Notes: generated by a model from the letters alone, not told the origin. A stretch of 46,900 bases of DNA from Paludibacteraceae bacterium (GCA_024405895.1 JAKSNW010000014.1:1-46900), one strand, 5' to 3'. Positions 34,484 to 43,916 are shown, numbered from the stretch's first letter. Translations and numbers: made by a program.

Positions 34484-35203
34484 ATGAGTAAACTGCCAGT
34501 GACACCCCGACATATCCTGTTTGACCTTGATGGCACATTGTGGGATTTTCGCACCAATGCCATCGCTTCGCTGAAGGAATTGTTTGAAACTCATAATCTT
34601 AAACGATTCTATAATGAGTTCATCGATTTCCATCGTCTCTATGCTCCATGCAATCATGCCCTTTGGGATGCCTATGCGAAAGGTGAGGTTACGAAAGATT
34701 TTCTCATCGTGGAACGATTTGCCAATCCGTTGCGTGCCGTTGGGGTAGAGGACCGCTCCATAGCCGAGGCGCTCAGCCGCGATTTCTTTGTCTGCCTCTC
34801 GAAGAAAAACCAGCTCATGCCCGATGCCCTTGAAGTAGTGCAGCAGCTTTCTCAACACTATCCGATGTCTATCGTTTCAAACGGATTCCCTGAAATACAG
34901 TTTCAGAAAATCGGTAATTCGGGACTTGAACCCTACTTTCAGCACGTCATCCTATCAGAAGAAGTGGGTGTGCCAAAGCCACAGAAAGGCTACTTCGACG
35001 CAGCACTCAAAATCTGTGGCTGCAAATCTTCAGAAGTCTTGCTCATAGGCGACGAATATGCCACCGATATCGTGGGTGCTCATAATGCAGGAATCGCTTC
35101 TGTCTGGTACAATCCGCAGAAAACAGAAGCCCCAGACAATCTCCATTCCGTTGAAATCAACGCCCTCGCCCAACTCTTGCCGATGCTTCTTAGCCGAAAA
35201 TAA
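34484..35203 (+). CDS. HAD-family phosphatase, YjjG-like
   Basis: From ATG 34484 the protein has 239 residues. HAD motif I is FDLDGTLWDF (D14 nucleophile, D16), motif II is SIVSNGF, motif III has the lysine in VGVPKPQKGYF, and motif IV is LLIGDEYATDIVGA. The pattern and length match the YjjG (pyrimidine nucleotidase) group, which may clean up non-canonical nucleotides. An in-frame TTG at 34433 is unlikely because the HAD fold starts right after the ATG. No clear promoter is visible upstream. Confidence 0.85.
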   Translation: MSKLPVTPRHILFDLDGTLWDFRTNAIASLKELFETHNLKRFYNEFIDFHRLYAPCNHALWDAYAKGEVTKDFLIVERFANPLRAVGVEDRSIAEALSRDFFVCLSKKNQLMPDALEVVQQLSQHYPMSIVSNGFPEIQFQKIGNSGLEPYFQHVILSEEVGVPKPQKGYFDAALKICGCKSSEVLLIGDEYATDIVGAHNAGIASVWYNPQKTEAPDNLHSVEINALAQLLPMLLSRK

Positions 35204-35399
35204 ACGGCCTGACGCCCTACTTGATATATATTATATATTGTATAAAACGGCGAAAAAACGAAGGTTTGACCCTCTCTTTGAGGCTCAAAAATAGCGAATA
35301 GCAAATCTTTCTCTTCCTTTCTGAGGCTCATCTACTGATAATTGCATTTGCAGTAAACAAGAAAAAAAAGATTTTTCTTCATTTTCTTCCCCAAAATTG
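35204..35399. other. Intergenic region before the RagA-like gene
   Basis: No gene is seen. It holds an AT palindrome near 35223-35243 (ATATATATTATATAT core) and two direct copies of TGAGGCTCA (35279-35287 and 35322-35330), 43 bp apart, which could be operator sites. Confidence 0.4.
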
Positions 35400-35400
35400 C

Positions 35401-35431
35401 TTGCATAGTCCAAAGAAAAACACTATCTTTG
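35401..35431 (+). promoter_or_regulatory. Promoter of the ragA-ragB-like operon
   Basis: TTG at 35401-35403 (-33), 20 bp, TATCTTTG at 35424-35431 (-7). The predicted leader is about 80 nt. Confidence 0.75.
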
Positions 35432-35520
35432 CGGCTGATTATTTTCGTAAAGTGTATACTTGCGAGAATATCCCTAAGTTGATAATAATTAGTAATAACA
35501 AAACTATCTATCCAAACTCT

Positions 35521-38500
35521 ATGAAAAAGCTAATGCTATTAGTCACCTGCTTGTTGCTCGCTTGCACAAGCATGGTGTATGGACAATCTCAGTCCATCAG
35601 TGGCACCATAGTGGACGGTGAAACAAACGAACCCATTATCGGAGCTACAGTGCAGGTAGAAGGTAATCTTGAAAACGGTGCAGTGACTGACCTCGATGGT
35701 CACTTTACCATCCAAGTTCCTTCTGCTAAGTCAAAGCTTGTCGTAAAGTATCTTGGTTACAAAGACCAAGTTGTTGCAGCCCAAAACGGTATCCGTATCG
35801 TTATGGAGTCTGATGCAAAACAACTTACTGAAGTAATCGTAGAAACTGGTTACGGCGCTCAAACCAAAGTGTCATCAGTAGGTTCTGCTGCTGTTGTTGA
35901 TGGCGAAACCATCGAGAACAAGAACCCTAGTGATGTTACAAAGGCACTTGCCGGTGAGTTCGCTGGTGTGCAAGTTACAAACTCAAGCGGCCAACCTGGT
36001 CAAACTGGTTCTATCCAAATCCGTGGTGTCGCTTCTGTGAACGCAAGCACAAGCCCTCTCTACGTTGTCGATGGTATCCCTTACATGGGCGACATCGCAT
36101 CAATCAACCCTAACGATATCGCTTCAACCACCGTGTTGAAAGACGCTACAGCTACCTCACTTTATGGTGCTCGTGGTGCAAACGGCGTTGTCGTTATCAC
36201 AACAAAGAAAGGTTCTACTGGTACTCAAGGTAAAATCGACGTAGACGTTAAATATGGTGGCAACATGCGCCTCCTCCCACTCTACGACGTAATCTCAAGC
36301 CCAGAAGAATACACCGAAATGGGTTGGCAGAGCATCTTCAACTACTTGTATTACATCGCTGGCAACAACAGAGAGACAGCTGCTACACGTGCAGGCTATC
36401 AACTCTTTGGTGGTGCAGAAGGTGTTGCTCGTCGTTACAACATGTGGCAAGCCAATGGCGCTGACCTCATCAACCCAGAAACAGGTAAATTCTACGAAGG
36501 TACAGACCGTAAATACGATCCAGAAGATTGGAAAAAATTCATCTTCCGTACTGGTAACAAATTCGAAGCTACCGTTAAATTCAGCGGTGGCTCAGACAAA
36601 ACCACATACTACACATCTTTCGGCTACTTGAAAGATCAAGGTTACTACATCGCTTCTGACTACAACCGTTTGACAACTCGTTCAAACCTCAACTTCCAAC
36701 CTAAAAAATGGTTGCGTGGTGACTTGAACGTATCATACGCTTACTCAGAAATGAACAACCCAGGTCAGGGTTCTAACATGAACAACGGTTTCGCTTATGT
36801 AAACGAAACTCCTCCTATCTACCCAGTTCTCCAACACGATCCTATCACTGGTGAAGTGCTCCAAGACGAACGCGTAGGTGGCGATGCATTCGACTACGGT
36901 TCATACACTGACGCTTATGGCTCACGTGGCTACGGTCTCGGTATCAACCCTGCAGGTGCTCTCCGTCTCGACAAACAACACTACTCAATGCACCAATTGG
37001 TAATGAGCGGTGACCTCGAGGCTCAACTCTACAAAGGCAACAGCGCCAACGCTACACACGACTTGAAATTGACCGCTAACGTTGGTTACCAATACTACGG
37101 TCAATCAGCTTACTCACTCACCAACATGTTCTACGGTGACGCAGAAGGCGTAGGTCGTATCTCTAAGAACTACTACAACTACATGACCCTTACAGCTAAC
37201 CAGATGTTGAAATATGGTACTGTAATTGCCGATGACCACACTCTTGACGTATTCCTCGCTCACGAGGCAGTTATCGACTATGCAGAATCAGGTTCTGGTT
37301 CAGTTTCACAACTCCTCTTGCCTGACGGCGTTGAATGGTCAAACGGTGCTATCTACGATGGTCTTTCATCATCAACAGGTCGCGAACGTCTCGAATCATA
37401 CTTCGGCCAACTCCGTTACAACTACGCTGACAAATACTCACTCCACGCTACACTCCGTGGCGACGGTAGCTCTGTATTCGCAAAAGGTCACCGTTGGGGT
37501 GTCTTCGGTTCTGTAGGTGCTGCTTGGATGATGTCACAAGAAAACTTCATCCGCGACAACGCTAAATGGATCAAAGAATTGAAACTCAAAGCCAGCTGGG
37601 GTACCGCTGGTAACAAAGATATCGGCTCATACGCTTGGACCGATCGCTATGCAATCGAAATCGTTGACCAAAAACCAGGCCTCGTTTGGGCTGCTCGCGG
37701 TAACCGCAACCTCACATGGGAGAAAACAGCACAAACCAACGTAGGTGTTGAATTCGCATTCTTCAAAAACGGCATGTTCAACGGTGAAATCGAGTACTAC
37801 CACAAATCAGTAACCAACCTCTTGTTCCCACGTTCAGTGGCTTCATCACAAGGTTACTCTTCATACTACGTAAACGATGCTGCTCTTGCCCTCAACGGTG
37901 TTGAATTCCAATTCGGCGTTAAAGCTGTTGACCGCAACAACTTCAAATTGAACTTCCGTTTGACAGGTGCATTCGAGCGCGATAAGATGACTCAAATGCC
38001 TATCGACCACGACGGTTCAGAAGAGCGCATGCTCATGAACGGTGCTATGTCACTCGGTCACTCTAACTTCGAATGGTTCTTGCCTGAGTACATGGGCGTT
38101 GATCCAGAAACTGGTGAAGCTATGTATGCTACATACTCAGATCCTGAGAACTCAGAAGAAGTTATCACCAACGTATATCTCTACGAACTCCAACACCCAG
38201 GTTGCAAACTCGAAAAGAGCACAACCAAGAACCCATCTTCATCTGATGGTTATGCCGCTTCTAACTACGTTTACAACTCAAAAGGCAAATGCCTCCGCGC
38301 TCGTCCTGACTTGTATGGTGGTTTCGGTATCGACATGAAACTCTACGGTGTTGACATCTCTGCATTCTTCAACTACCAACTTGGTGGCTACGGCTTCGAT
38401 AGCTCTTATGCTATGTTGATGGAATCAGGCAAATTCGGTGCTCGCAACTGGCACGTTGACATGCGCAACGCTTGGACAGAAAACAACACAAACACCGACG

Positions 38501-38793
38501 TTCCACGTCTCTCAAACGGTTATGACTTGTATTCTAACTACTCATCAACCCGTTTCTTGACTTCACTAAATGCTCTCCAATTGGCTAACGTACGTATCGG
38601 CTACAGCTTGCCAAGCAAAGTGGTTTCAAAAATGAAACTCAACAGCTTGAACCTCTGGGTATCTGGCGAAAACCTCTTCGTTCTTTCAGCTCGTCGTGGT
38701 TACAACCCATTCGCTTCTTACACTGGCGGCAGCAGCACCTACAGCTACTCACCACTTAGCACAATCATGGGCGGTATCAAATTCCAATTCTAA
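35521..38793 (+). CDS. SusC/RagA-family TonB-dependent outer-membrane transporter
   Basis: From ATG 35521 (MKKLMLLVTCLLL) this is a 1,090-residue protein with a signal peptide ending near VYGQ. A CarboxypepD_reg-like domain (about 23-105, SISGTIVDGETNEPIIGATV) precedes the plug (VSSVGSAAVVDGETIENK, QIRGVASVNASTSPLYVVDG, TSLYGARGANGVVVITTKKG) and a long barrel ending GGIKFQF. It imports a substrate with its SusD partner just downstream. Synonymous codons are strongly biased (CTC, ATC, AAC, GCT), which suggests very high expression. No glycoside hydrolase, peptidase or sensor lies nearby, so the substrate is unknown. The upstream in-frame extension precedes the predicted transcript start. Confidence 0.93.
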   Translation: MKKLMLLVTCLLLACTSMVYGQSQSISGTIVDGETNEPIIGATVQVEGNLENGAVTDLDGHFTIQVPSAKSKLVVKYLGYKDQVVAAQNGIRIVMESDAKQLTEVIVETGYGAQTKVSSVGSAAVVDGETIENKNPSDVTKALAGEFAGVQVTNSSGQPGQTGSIQIRGVASVNASTSPLYVVDGIPYMGDIASINPNDIASTTVLKDATATSLYGARGANGVVVITTKKGSTGTQGKIDVDVKYGGNMRLLPLYDVISSPEEYTEMGWQSIFNYLYYIAGNNRETAATRAGYQLFGGAEGVARRYNMWQANGADLINPETGKFYEGTDRKYDPEDWKKFIFRTGNKFEATVKFSGGSDKTTYYTSFGYLKDQGYYIASDYNRLTTRSNLNFQPKKWLRGDLNVSYAYSEMNNPGQGSNMNNGFAYVNETPPIYPVLQHDPITGEVLQDERVGGDAFDYGSYTDAYGSRGYGLGINPAGALRLDKQHYSMHQLVMSGDLEAQLYKGNSANATHDLKLTANVGYQYYGQSAYSLTNMFYGDAEGVGRISKNYYNYMTLTANQMLKYGTVIADDHTLDVFLAHEAVIDYAESGSGSVSQLLLPDGVEWSNGAIYDGLSSSTGRERLESYFGQLRYNYADKYSLHATLRGDGSSVFAKGHRWGVFGSVGAAWMMSQENFIRDNAKWIKELKLKASWGTAGNKDIGSYAWTDRYAIEIVDQKPGLVWAARGNRNLTWEKTAQTNVGVEFAFFKNGMFNGEIEYYHKSVTNLLFPRSVASSQGYSSYYVNDAALALNGVEFQFGVKAVDRNNFKLNFRLTGAFERDKMTQMPIDHDGSEERMLMNGAMSLGHSNFEWFLPEYMGVDPETGEAMYATYSDPENSEEVITNVYLYELQHPGCKLEKSTTKNPSSSDGYAASNYVYNSKGKCLRARPDLYGGFGIDMKLYGVDISAFFNYQLGGYGFDSSYAMLMESGKFGARNWHVDMRNAWTENNTNTDVPRLSNGYDLYSNYSSTRFLTSLNALQLANVRIGYSLPSKVVSKMKLNSLNLWVSGENLFVLSARRGYNPFASYTGGSSTYSYSPLSTIMGGIKFQF

Positions 38794-38822
38794 TAATCAA
38801 CAATCTAAAGATATAGAAAGAT

Positions 38823-40352
38823 ATGAAAAAGCAATTATTGACATTGGTCGTTGCTGCTGCTATGCTCTTTAGCTCTTGCTCATCAAACTTCTTGGAACTC
38901 AACCCATCTGGTGGTACTGTTATTCAAGAACAATATGATGAAGCATACACTGCCTTCGACGCAAACGTGCTTGGTATCTATAGCTTGATGATACTTTATG
39001 GCAACCACGACTTGTTCGGCCAGAAATGTATCGACCTCCACACCGACCTCGGTGTTGGTGATGTTGCCCTCCGTGGCCGTAACTACGGTTGGTTTGAAAC
39101 TGCTGCCTTTATGTCTGAGTTCGGTTACTCTTCATTCGGTAGCTACATGTGGACATCATACTACTACAAAATCATCAAGAACTGTAACGTTATCCTCGCT
39201 CACCGCACTGACGAAGCTTACGCTAACGTAGACTTCACAGACCACGATAACCTCACAGACGTTGAAGAAAATGCTGCATTCGCATTTGGTCAAGCTTTGG
39301 CTATGCGCGGCTTCTGCTACTTCTGGTTGGCTAACTACTTCGGTGAACAATGGGGCAAGGGTCAAACCTCTGCTAACGACCTCAACGCAATCTGTGTTCC
39401 TATCTACACAGAGGAAACCGAGATCGGCGTTCCACAACCACCATCATCAGCTGAGCAAGTTTATCAACAGGCCGAAAACGACCTCTTGCTTGCTGTTGAC
39501 TACCTCAAAGGCTTTGGCCGCACTTCAAAAACTTATGTTGACGAAACTGTTGCTAAATGCTGGTTGGCTTACCTCTACCTCACACGCGGTTATTTCCACA
39601 ACGAAGACTTCGAAAACGCATACAACTATGCTAAAGAAGTTATCGACGGTGGTGAATATCGTCTCCTCCCTTACTCAGAAGTTCTCTCAAACGGTTTCAA
39701 TAGCGTTTCTTCAAAGAACTGGATCTGGGCTGTTGACGTAACCAACGAAACAGCTACTGGTCTTGGCTCATTCTTCGGTCAAGTTGACGTATTCACCTAT
39801 AGCTATGCTATGGCTGGTGACTACAAAGCTTGCGACGATGCTCTCTATGCTTTGATTCCAGAATCTGATATCCGTAAACAATGGTTCCAGGACACTGACA
39901 CCAACAGCCAATACAACAGAGTATTTGCTTTGGCTCCAATGCAGAAGTTCTACGACTCAAAACGTATCATCGGTGGTGACCGCGTTTGGACAAACGATAT
40001 CGTGTTCATGCGCTTAGAGGAAATGTACCTCGTAGCTGCTGAAGCTGCCAACGAAATGGGCAATGCTGACGAAGCTGCAAACCTCCTTAACGAACTCGTT
40101 GCTGAGCGTGATCCTGAAACAACTGTTTCTGCAGAAAACTTCGTTGATCAGTTGATTTACAACTGGCGTGTTGAACTTTGGGGTGAAGGTCGTTCTTACC
40201 TCACACGTAAACGCATGGGCTTGACAATCGCTCGTGGTACAAACCACTTCCAAGGCGCTGGTCAAGGCACTGCTTACACCATGTTCTATTACAACATCCC
40301 AGCTGCTGAGTCTGAGTACAACTACAACTTCAACACTGGCGACGAACAGTAA
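38823..40352 (+). CDS. SusD/RagB-family surface lipoprotein
   Basis: A 509-residue lipoprotein with lipobox cysteine C19 (MLFSSC). SusD-like features are FLELNPSGGTVIQEQYDEAYTAFDANVLGIY at the start, the TPR-like helices QALAMRGFCYFWLANYFG and DETVAKCWLAYLYLTRG, and a C-terminal LRLEEMYLVAAEAANEMG and WRVELWGEGRSYLTRKRMG. It forms the lid over the SusC-type barrel and binds the substrate. It lies 29 bp after the transporter and shares its codon bias. Confidence 0.93.
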   Translation: MKKQLLTLVVAAAMLFSSCSSNFLELNPSGGTVIQEQYDEAYTAFDANVLGIYSLMILYGNHDLFGQKCIDLHTDLGVGDVALRGRNYGWFETAAFMSEFGYSSFGSYMWTSYYYKIIKNCNVILAHRTDEAYANVDFTDHDNLTDVEENAAFAFGQALAMRGFCYFWLANYFGEQWGKGQTSANDLNAICVPIYTEETEIGVPQPPSSAEQVYQQAENDLLLAVDYLKGFGRTSKTYVDETVAKCWLAYLYLTRGYFHNEDFENAYNYAKEVIDGGEYRLLPYSEVLSNGFNSVSSKNWIWAVDVTNETATGLGSFFGQVDVFTYSYAMAGDYKACDDALYALIPESDIRKQWFQDTDTNSQYNRVFALAPMQKFYDSKRIIGGDRVWTNDIVFMRLEEMYLVAAEAANEMGNADEAANLLNELVAERDPETTVSAENFVDQLIYNWRVELWGEGRSYLTRKRMGLTIARGTNHFQGAGQGTAYTMFYYNIPAAESEYNYNFNTGDEQ

Positions 40353-40363
40353 TAAGTGATAAT

Positions 40364-40412
40364 GAAGGTTGGGCTTGCTGAGCAAGTCTTGGCAATCCCA
40401 CCTTCTTTTCTC
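40364..40412 (+). terminator. Stem-loop after the SusD-like gene, possible attenuator
   Basis: GAAGGT-GGG arms (40364-40373 with 40397-40405, one bulge) enclose a small CTTGC/GCAAG hairpin (40374-40386), then a T-rich tract with interruptions (CTTTTCTC). Because a lipoprotein gene follows in the same direction without a visible promoter, this may reduce rather than stop transcription. Confidence 0.6.
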
Positions 40413-40467
40413 TTGACTTTAGTTCAATTAACTACTTATACAAACAAATTAAAACAAAACAAGCATT

Positions 40468-41418
40468 ATGAAAAAATTAATGTTCTTTGCTGTTGCTTTG
40501 TTGACTTTGGCTTTCGCTTCTTGCGGTAAAACTCCTGGTCCTAACAACCCAACAGGTGATGTTAAAGGTATTACCCTTAACAAAACATCTATCATCTTGT
40601 CAGAAATCGGTTCAGAGCGTCTCACCGCTACAACTGATCCTGCTGGTGCTCAAGTAACATGGAAATCATCTAACACAGAAGTTGCTACTGTTGCTGCTAA
40701 CGGTTTGGTAACAGCTGCTGGTATTGGTACATGTACTATCACCGCTACTGCTGGTGACAAAACTGCTACTTGCGAAGTAGAAGTTGCTGGTTACTTCGAC
40801 CCACGCGTTGTTGATATCCAATCATTCTTGACAATGGAAGCTGAGAAAACTGGTGAGACATTCACATCAGAAACCTCAGGTAACACTTACGAGTGGACAA
40901 ACTACACCATCCTCCTCATGACCAACGGTATGGCTTATGACCGCGAGGCTGATGACTTTATCGGTCCAGACCAATGCCCAGCATTCCTCACAATGGGTCT
41001 CGGCGCATCTGACGACCAATACATCTACATCCTCGGCGACTGGGAGGCTGTTGACACAGAACTCACAGAGGCTTCAACATTCCGTGCTGGTTATGTTGCT
41101 AACGACACTCTCTACGGTTCATACTTCACAGAGTGCGTAATGGGCGCAGAAGGTTATCAATTCGGTAGCATCTACGGCTTCATCAACGCAGGTAGCACAT
41201 ACTGCCTCGACCAGAACAGCGTAGTTCCACGTTACAACATGAACGTTACCCTCGGTGACGAAGCTGCTACAACTATCGTTTACACAAAACAAGGTTCAGC
41301 TTCTTTCGACGGTGAAGGCGTTCAAGCTTACAACCTCGACGGTCACAAATGCGTTCGCATTCCTTTGACTTTGGTTAAAGAGCAAATCGCTGCTTCAAAG
41401 AAATTGACACGCAAATAA
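40468..41418 (+). CDS. Surface lipoprotein with BIG2 domain in the SusCD operon
   Basis: A 316-residue protein with lipobox cysteine C19 (LAFASC). Residues about 33-107 form a bacterial Ig-like (BIG2) domain: GITLNKTSIILSEIGSERLTA, VTWKSSNTEVATVAANGLVTA, GTCTITATAGDKTATCEVEV. The remaining 200 residues (PRVVDIQSFLTMEAEKTGETF to VKEQIAASKKLTRK) match nothing I recognise. Position and codon bias suggest a third component of the SusCD complex, comparable to SusE/SusF-type proteins, but homology to those is not evident. Confidence 0.85.
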   Translation: MKKLMFFAVALLTLAFASCGKTPGPNNPTGDVKGITLNKTSIILSEIGSERLTATTDPAGAQVTWKSSNTEVATVAANGLVTAAGIGTCTITATAGDKTATCEVEVAGYFDPRVVDIQSFLTMEAEKTGETFTSETSGNTYEWTNYTILLMTNGMAYDREADDFIGPDQCPAFLTMGLGASDDQYIYILGDWEAVDTELTEASTFRAGYVANDTLYGSYFTECVMGAEGYQFGSIYGFINAGSTYCLDQNSVVPRYNMNVTLGDEAATTIVYTKQGSASFDGEGVQAYNLDGHKCVRIPLTLVKEQIAASKKLTRK

Positions 41419-41444
41419 TCTAACTCACGTTTGATTATACAACG

Positions 41445-41480
41445 GGATGCCTCCAGAAATGGGGGCATCCTTTTGTTTTT
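41445..41480 (+). terminator. Terminator of the SusCD operon
   Basis: A 10-bp stem (41445-41454 with 41461-41470, one G-U) is followed by a T-rich stretch, 26 bp after the stop. Confidence 0.9.
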
Positions 41481-41498
41481 GTATTTATGTCGCATTTT

Positions 41499-41530
41499 GT
41501 TGGCGGTTCGCAGATTTTTCGCTACATTTG
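41499..41530 (+). promoter_or_regulatory. Promoter of the WecA-like gene
   Basis: GTTG at 41499-41502 (-33), 20 bp, TACATTTG at 41523-41530 (-7). The predicted transcript start lies after the in-frame ATG at 41487, so translation should start at ATG 41568. Confidence 0.7.
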
Positions 41531-41567
41531 CACGTTAGAATATCAATGGCTCACGAGCCAGAAAACG

Positions 41568-42671
41568 ATGGAACATAGCTTGATTCTCATAGTCTTTCTG
41601 CTTTGTGCATTCCTTACCAGCGCCACGTTGTCGGGAATGCTCATTCCTCGTATTCTATCCCGTAGCCTCAAGAAAGGACATCTGGACAAACCGAACTATC
41701 GAAAGATGCACAGCGGCTATGCTTCGCGTCTCGGTGGCCTCTCTTTCTTGCCTGAGATGCTGTTCTCTGTTGCTTTAGTCATTGGCATCTATATCTTTAC
41801 TGATGCTTCCGACTTCTTCTGCTTCCAGGGCTTTTCTTTGTTTAGTGGCGGCTTTCTGTTCTTGAGTGCTGCTTTTGTCTATTTTACTGGCGTTGTCGAC
41901 GACCTCAAAGGACTAAATTACCGCATTAAGCTCATTGCCCTCTCTCTGACAGGTATCAGTTGCTATTGCAGTGGTTTGCGTATGCCTTCTTTGGCAGGCT
42001 TGTTGGGCATCGGGCAGCTGCCTCAAATGGTCAATGCACTTGCCGTTGTCTTCCTTGTCGTTGCTGTCATCGTGGCCATCAACCTTATCGACGGAATTGA
42101 CGGACTTGCCTCTGGATTATCATCTCTTGCCTTCATTTACTATGGCACACTCTTTATAAAATATGGCGCCTATTCCTATGCTCTTGGCGTCTTTGCCTTG
42201 TTGGGTGTAATCGTGCCGTTCTTCTTCTATAACACCTACAACAAAAGCACCAAACACCGTATCTTCATGGGCGATACTGGTAGTATGACCTTAGGCTTGT
42301 CGCTTGTGGTGTGTGCTTTGTTGGTGAATAGCCTGAATCCTCAGAGTGAAGACTTAAACCTCGTCAAAGCATTCGTGCCTTTGATGGTGCCATGTCTCGA
42401 TGCTTTCCGTGTCTTTGTCTATCGGTTTGCCCATCATCTCTCACCATTTCATCCCGACAAGAATCACCTTCATCATAAGCTCTGTGCAATGTACAACTCG
42501 CAAAACACGGCACGTCGAATCATACTCCTCGTAGCCATCGTTTATGCTGCAGCCAATATCTTGCTGATGACTTATACGGGCATCAATATCAATATCTTGC
42601 TTGCTATTGATGTGCTCTTGTATTTCGCTTGGAATATCATACTTTCCAAACGTCTCAAAAGAAAAAAATAA
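41568..42671 (+). CDS. WecA/MraY-type polyprenyl-phosphate sugar-1-phosphate transferase
   Basis: From ATG 41568 the protein has 367 residues and about ten membrane helices. Motifs of the family are DKPNYRKMHSGYASRLGGL at the N-terminus, the aspartate pair in GVVDDLKGLNYRIKL, NLIDGIDGLASGLSS, the FMGDTGSMTLG loop and the histidine-rich HPDKNHLHHKL. It should transfer a sugar phosphate from a UDP-sugar to undecaprenyl phosphate, starting a surface glycan. The sugar (GlcNAc or another) is not readable. It stands alone with its own promoter, not in a glycan cluster. Confidence 0.9.
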   Translation: MEHSLILIVFLLCAFLTSATLSGMLIPRILSRSLKKGHLDKPNYRKMHSGYASRLGGLSFLPEMLFSVALVIGIYIFTDASDFFCFQGFSLFSGGFLFLSAAFVYFTGVVDDLKGLNYRIKLIALSLTGISCYCSGLRMPSLAGLLGIGQLPQMVNALAVVFLVVAVIVAINLIDGIDGLASGLSSLAFIYYGTLFIKYGAYSYALGVFALLGVIVPFFFYNTYNKSTKHRIFMGDTGSMTLGLSLVVCALLVNSLNPQSEDLNLVKAFVPLMVPCLDAFRVFVYRFAHHLSPFHPDKNHLHHKLCAMYNSQNTARRIILLVAIVYAAANILLMTYTGININILLAIDVLLYFAWNIILSKRLKRKK

Positions 42672-42672
42672 T

Positions 42673-42689
42673 GACGTTTTTGTAACGTC
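42673..42689 (+). promoter_or_regulatory. Dyad upstream of recA
   Basis: GACGTT (42673-42678) and AACGTC (42684-42689) form a perfect 6-bp inverted repeat with a 5-nt centre. It ends 18 bp before the recA -7 box, so it overlaps where the -33 element would be. An operator or a weak terminator of the preceding gene are both possible. Confidence 0.45.
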
Positions 42690-42707
42690 CCTTCCACGAA
42701 AAATTAG

Positions 42708-42715
42708 TATATTTG
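42708..42715 (+). promoter_or_regulatory. -7 box of recA
   Basis: TATATTTG matches TAnnTTTG, 76 bp before the recA ATG. A -33 TTTG at the normal spacing is missing; the closest (42679-42682) is 25 bp away. Confidence 0.5.
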
Positions 42716-42791
42716 CAACGATACAGCGGACATCTCCGTGTTGCATCAATCGTTTATAATACAATCAATAACTCCTTTACCCCATACAATT

Positions 42792-43814
42792 ATGGAAGAA
42801 ACCAAACAACCCTCAGAAGAAAAACTCAAGGCACTGAGACTTGCTATGGACAAAATTGAAAAAGACCATGGCAAAGGTACCATCATGAAACTTGGCGACG
42901 ACCACATCGAAGCTATCGAAGTTATCCCAACAGGTTCCATCTCTCTCAACCTCGCCCTTGGTGTCGGCGGCTATCCAAAAGGCCGTATCATCGAAATCTA
43001 TGGCCCTGAGTCAAGTGGTAAAACCACCCTTGCCATCCACGCCATCGCAGAAGTACAACGTCAAGGCGGTATTGCAGCTATCATCGATGCTGAGCATGCC
43101 TTCGACCGTTTCTATGCAGAGAAACTTGGCGTAGACACCAACAATCTTCTTATCTCTCAACCTGACAATGGCGAGCAGGCACTTGAAATCGTTGACCAAC
43201 TCGTTCGCTCTTCAGCGCTCGACCTCGTAGTCGTCGACTCTGTAGCTGCTCTTACTCCTAAAGCCGAAATCGACGGCGAAATGGGTGATAACAAAGTAGG
43301 TCTTCAGGCGCGTCTGATGTCTCAGGCTTTGCGTAAACTCACAGCAAGCATCAGCAAGACCAAAACCACCTGTATCTTCATCAACCAATTGCGTGAGAAA
43401 ATAGGCGTACTTTTCGGCAACCCTGAGACCACCACTGGCGGTAACGCACTGAAGTTCTACTCTTCAGTTCGTTTGGATATACGTCGTATCGGACAAATCA
43501 AAGATGGCGACAATATCCTTGGCAGCCAGACCCGTGTTAAAGTGGTCAAGAACAAAGTGGCACCTCCATTCCGCAAGGCAGAGTTTGATATCATGTACGG
43601 TGAGGGTATCTCTCGTTCTGGCGAACTCGTTGACCTCGCTGTAGAAGCTGGTGTCATCAAGAAAAGTGGCTCTTGGTACAGCTACGGTGAAACTCGTCTT
43701 GGCCAAGGTCGTGAATCCACAAAGAGTTGCATGATTGACAACCCAGAATTGGCTGCAGAAATCGAAGCCAAGGTAGTGGAAAAGTTCACCGCCACTTCTT
43801 TTGAGTTGATTTAA
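42792..43814 (+). CDS. recA: Recombinase RecA
   Basis: DNA-dependent ATPase for homologous recombination and repair. From ATG 42792 ([13 protein letters not shown]) it has 340 residues: Walker A GPESSGKT (71-78), Walker [11 protein letters not shown], the L1/L2 DNA loops ([24 protein letters not shown] and [18 protein letters not shown]) and the C-terminal domain to FTATSFELI. The upstream in-frame TTG-type extension is not conserved. It is monocistronic, with a -7 box upstream and a strong terminator. Identification is certain. Confidence 0.98.
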   Translation: MEETKQPSEEKLKALRLAMDKIEKDHGKGTIMKLGDDHIEAIEVIPTGSISLNLALGVGGYPKGRIIEIYGPESSGKTTLAIHAIAEVQRQGGIAAIIDAEHAFDRFYAEKLGVDTNNLLISQPDNGEQALEIVDQLVRSSALDLVVVDSVAALTPKAEIDGEMGDNKVGLQARLMSQALRKLTASISKTKTTCIFINQLREKIGVLFGNPETTTGGNALKFYSSVRLDIRRIGQIKDGDNILGSQTRVKVVKNKVAPPFRKAEFDIMYGEGISRSGELVDLAVEAGVIKKSGSWYSYGETRLGQGRESTKSCMIDNPELAAEIEAKVVEKFTATSFELI

Positions 43815-43858
43815 TAATACTCATCGAATCAGTAGGACATTAGAATAGATTCAATATG

Positions 43859-43897
43859 GTCGTAGGCGTTCTTCCCGGAGAACTCCTACGACTTTTT
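43859..43897 (+). terminator. Terminator of recA
   Basis: GTCGTAGG (43859-43866) pairs with CCTACGAC (43885-43892). After one mismatch, an inner 5-bp stem (43868-43872 with 43879-43883) continues, and TTTTTAT follows. It lies 44 bp past the recA stop. Confidence 0.92.
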
Positions 43898-43916
43898 ATC
43901 CCCACATAGAACATCA

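Noticed and set aside
35521-41418. Polysaccharide utilisation locus
   Set aside because: SusC/SusD partners are present, but no glycoside hydrolase, lyase, sigma/anti-sigma pair or hybrid sensor is nearby, so glycan use cannot be claimed.
42673-42689. Classical LexA box
   Set aside because: The dyad does not match the Gram-positive GAACNNNNGTTC or the proteobacterial CTG(N10)CAG consensus.
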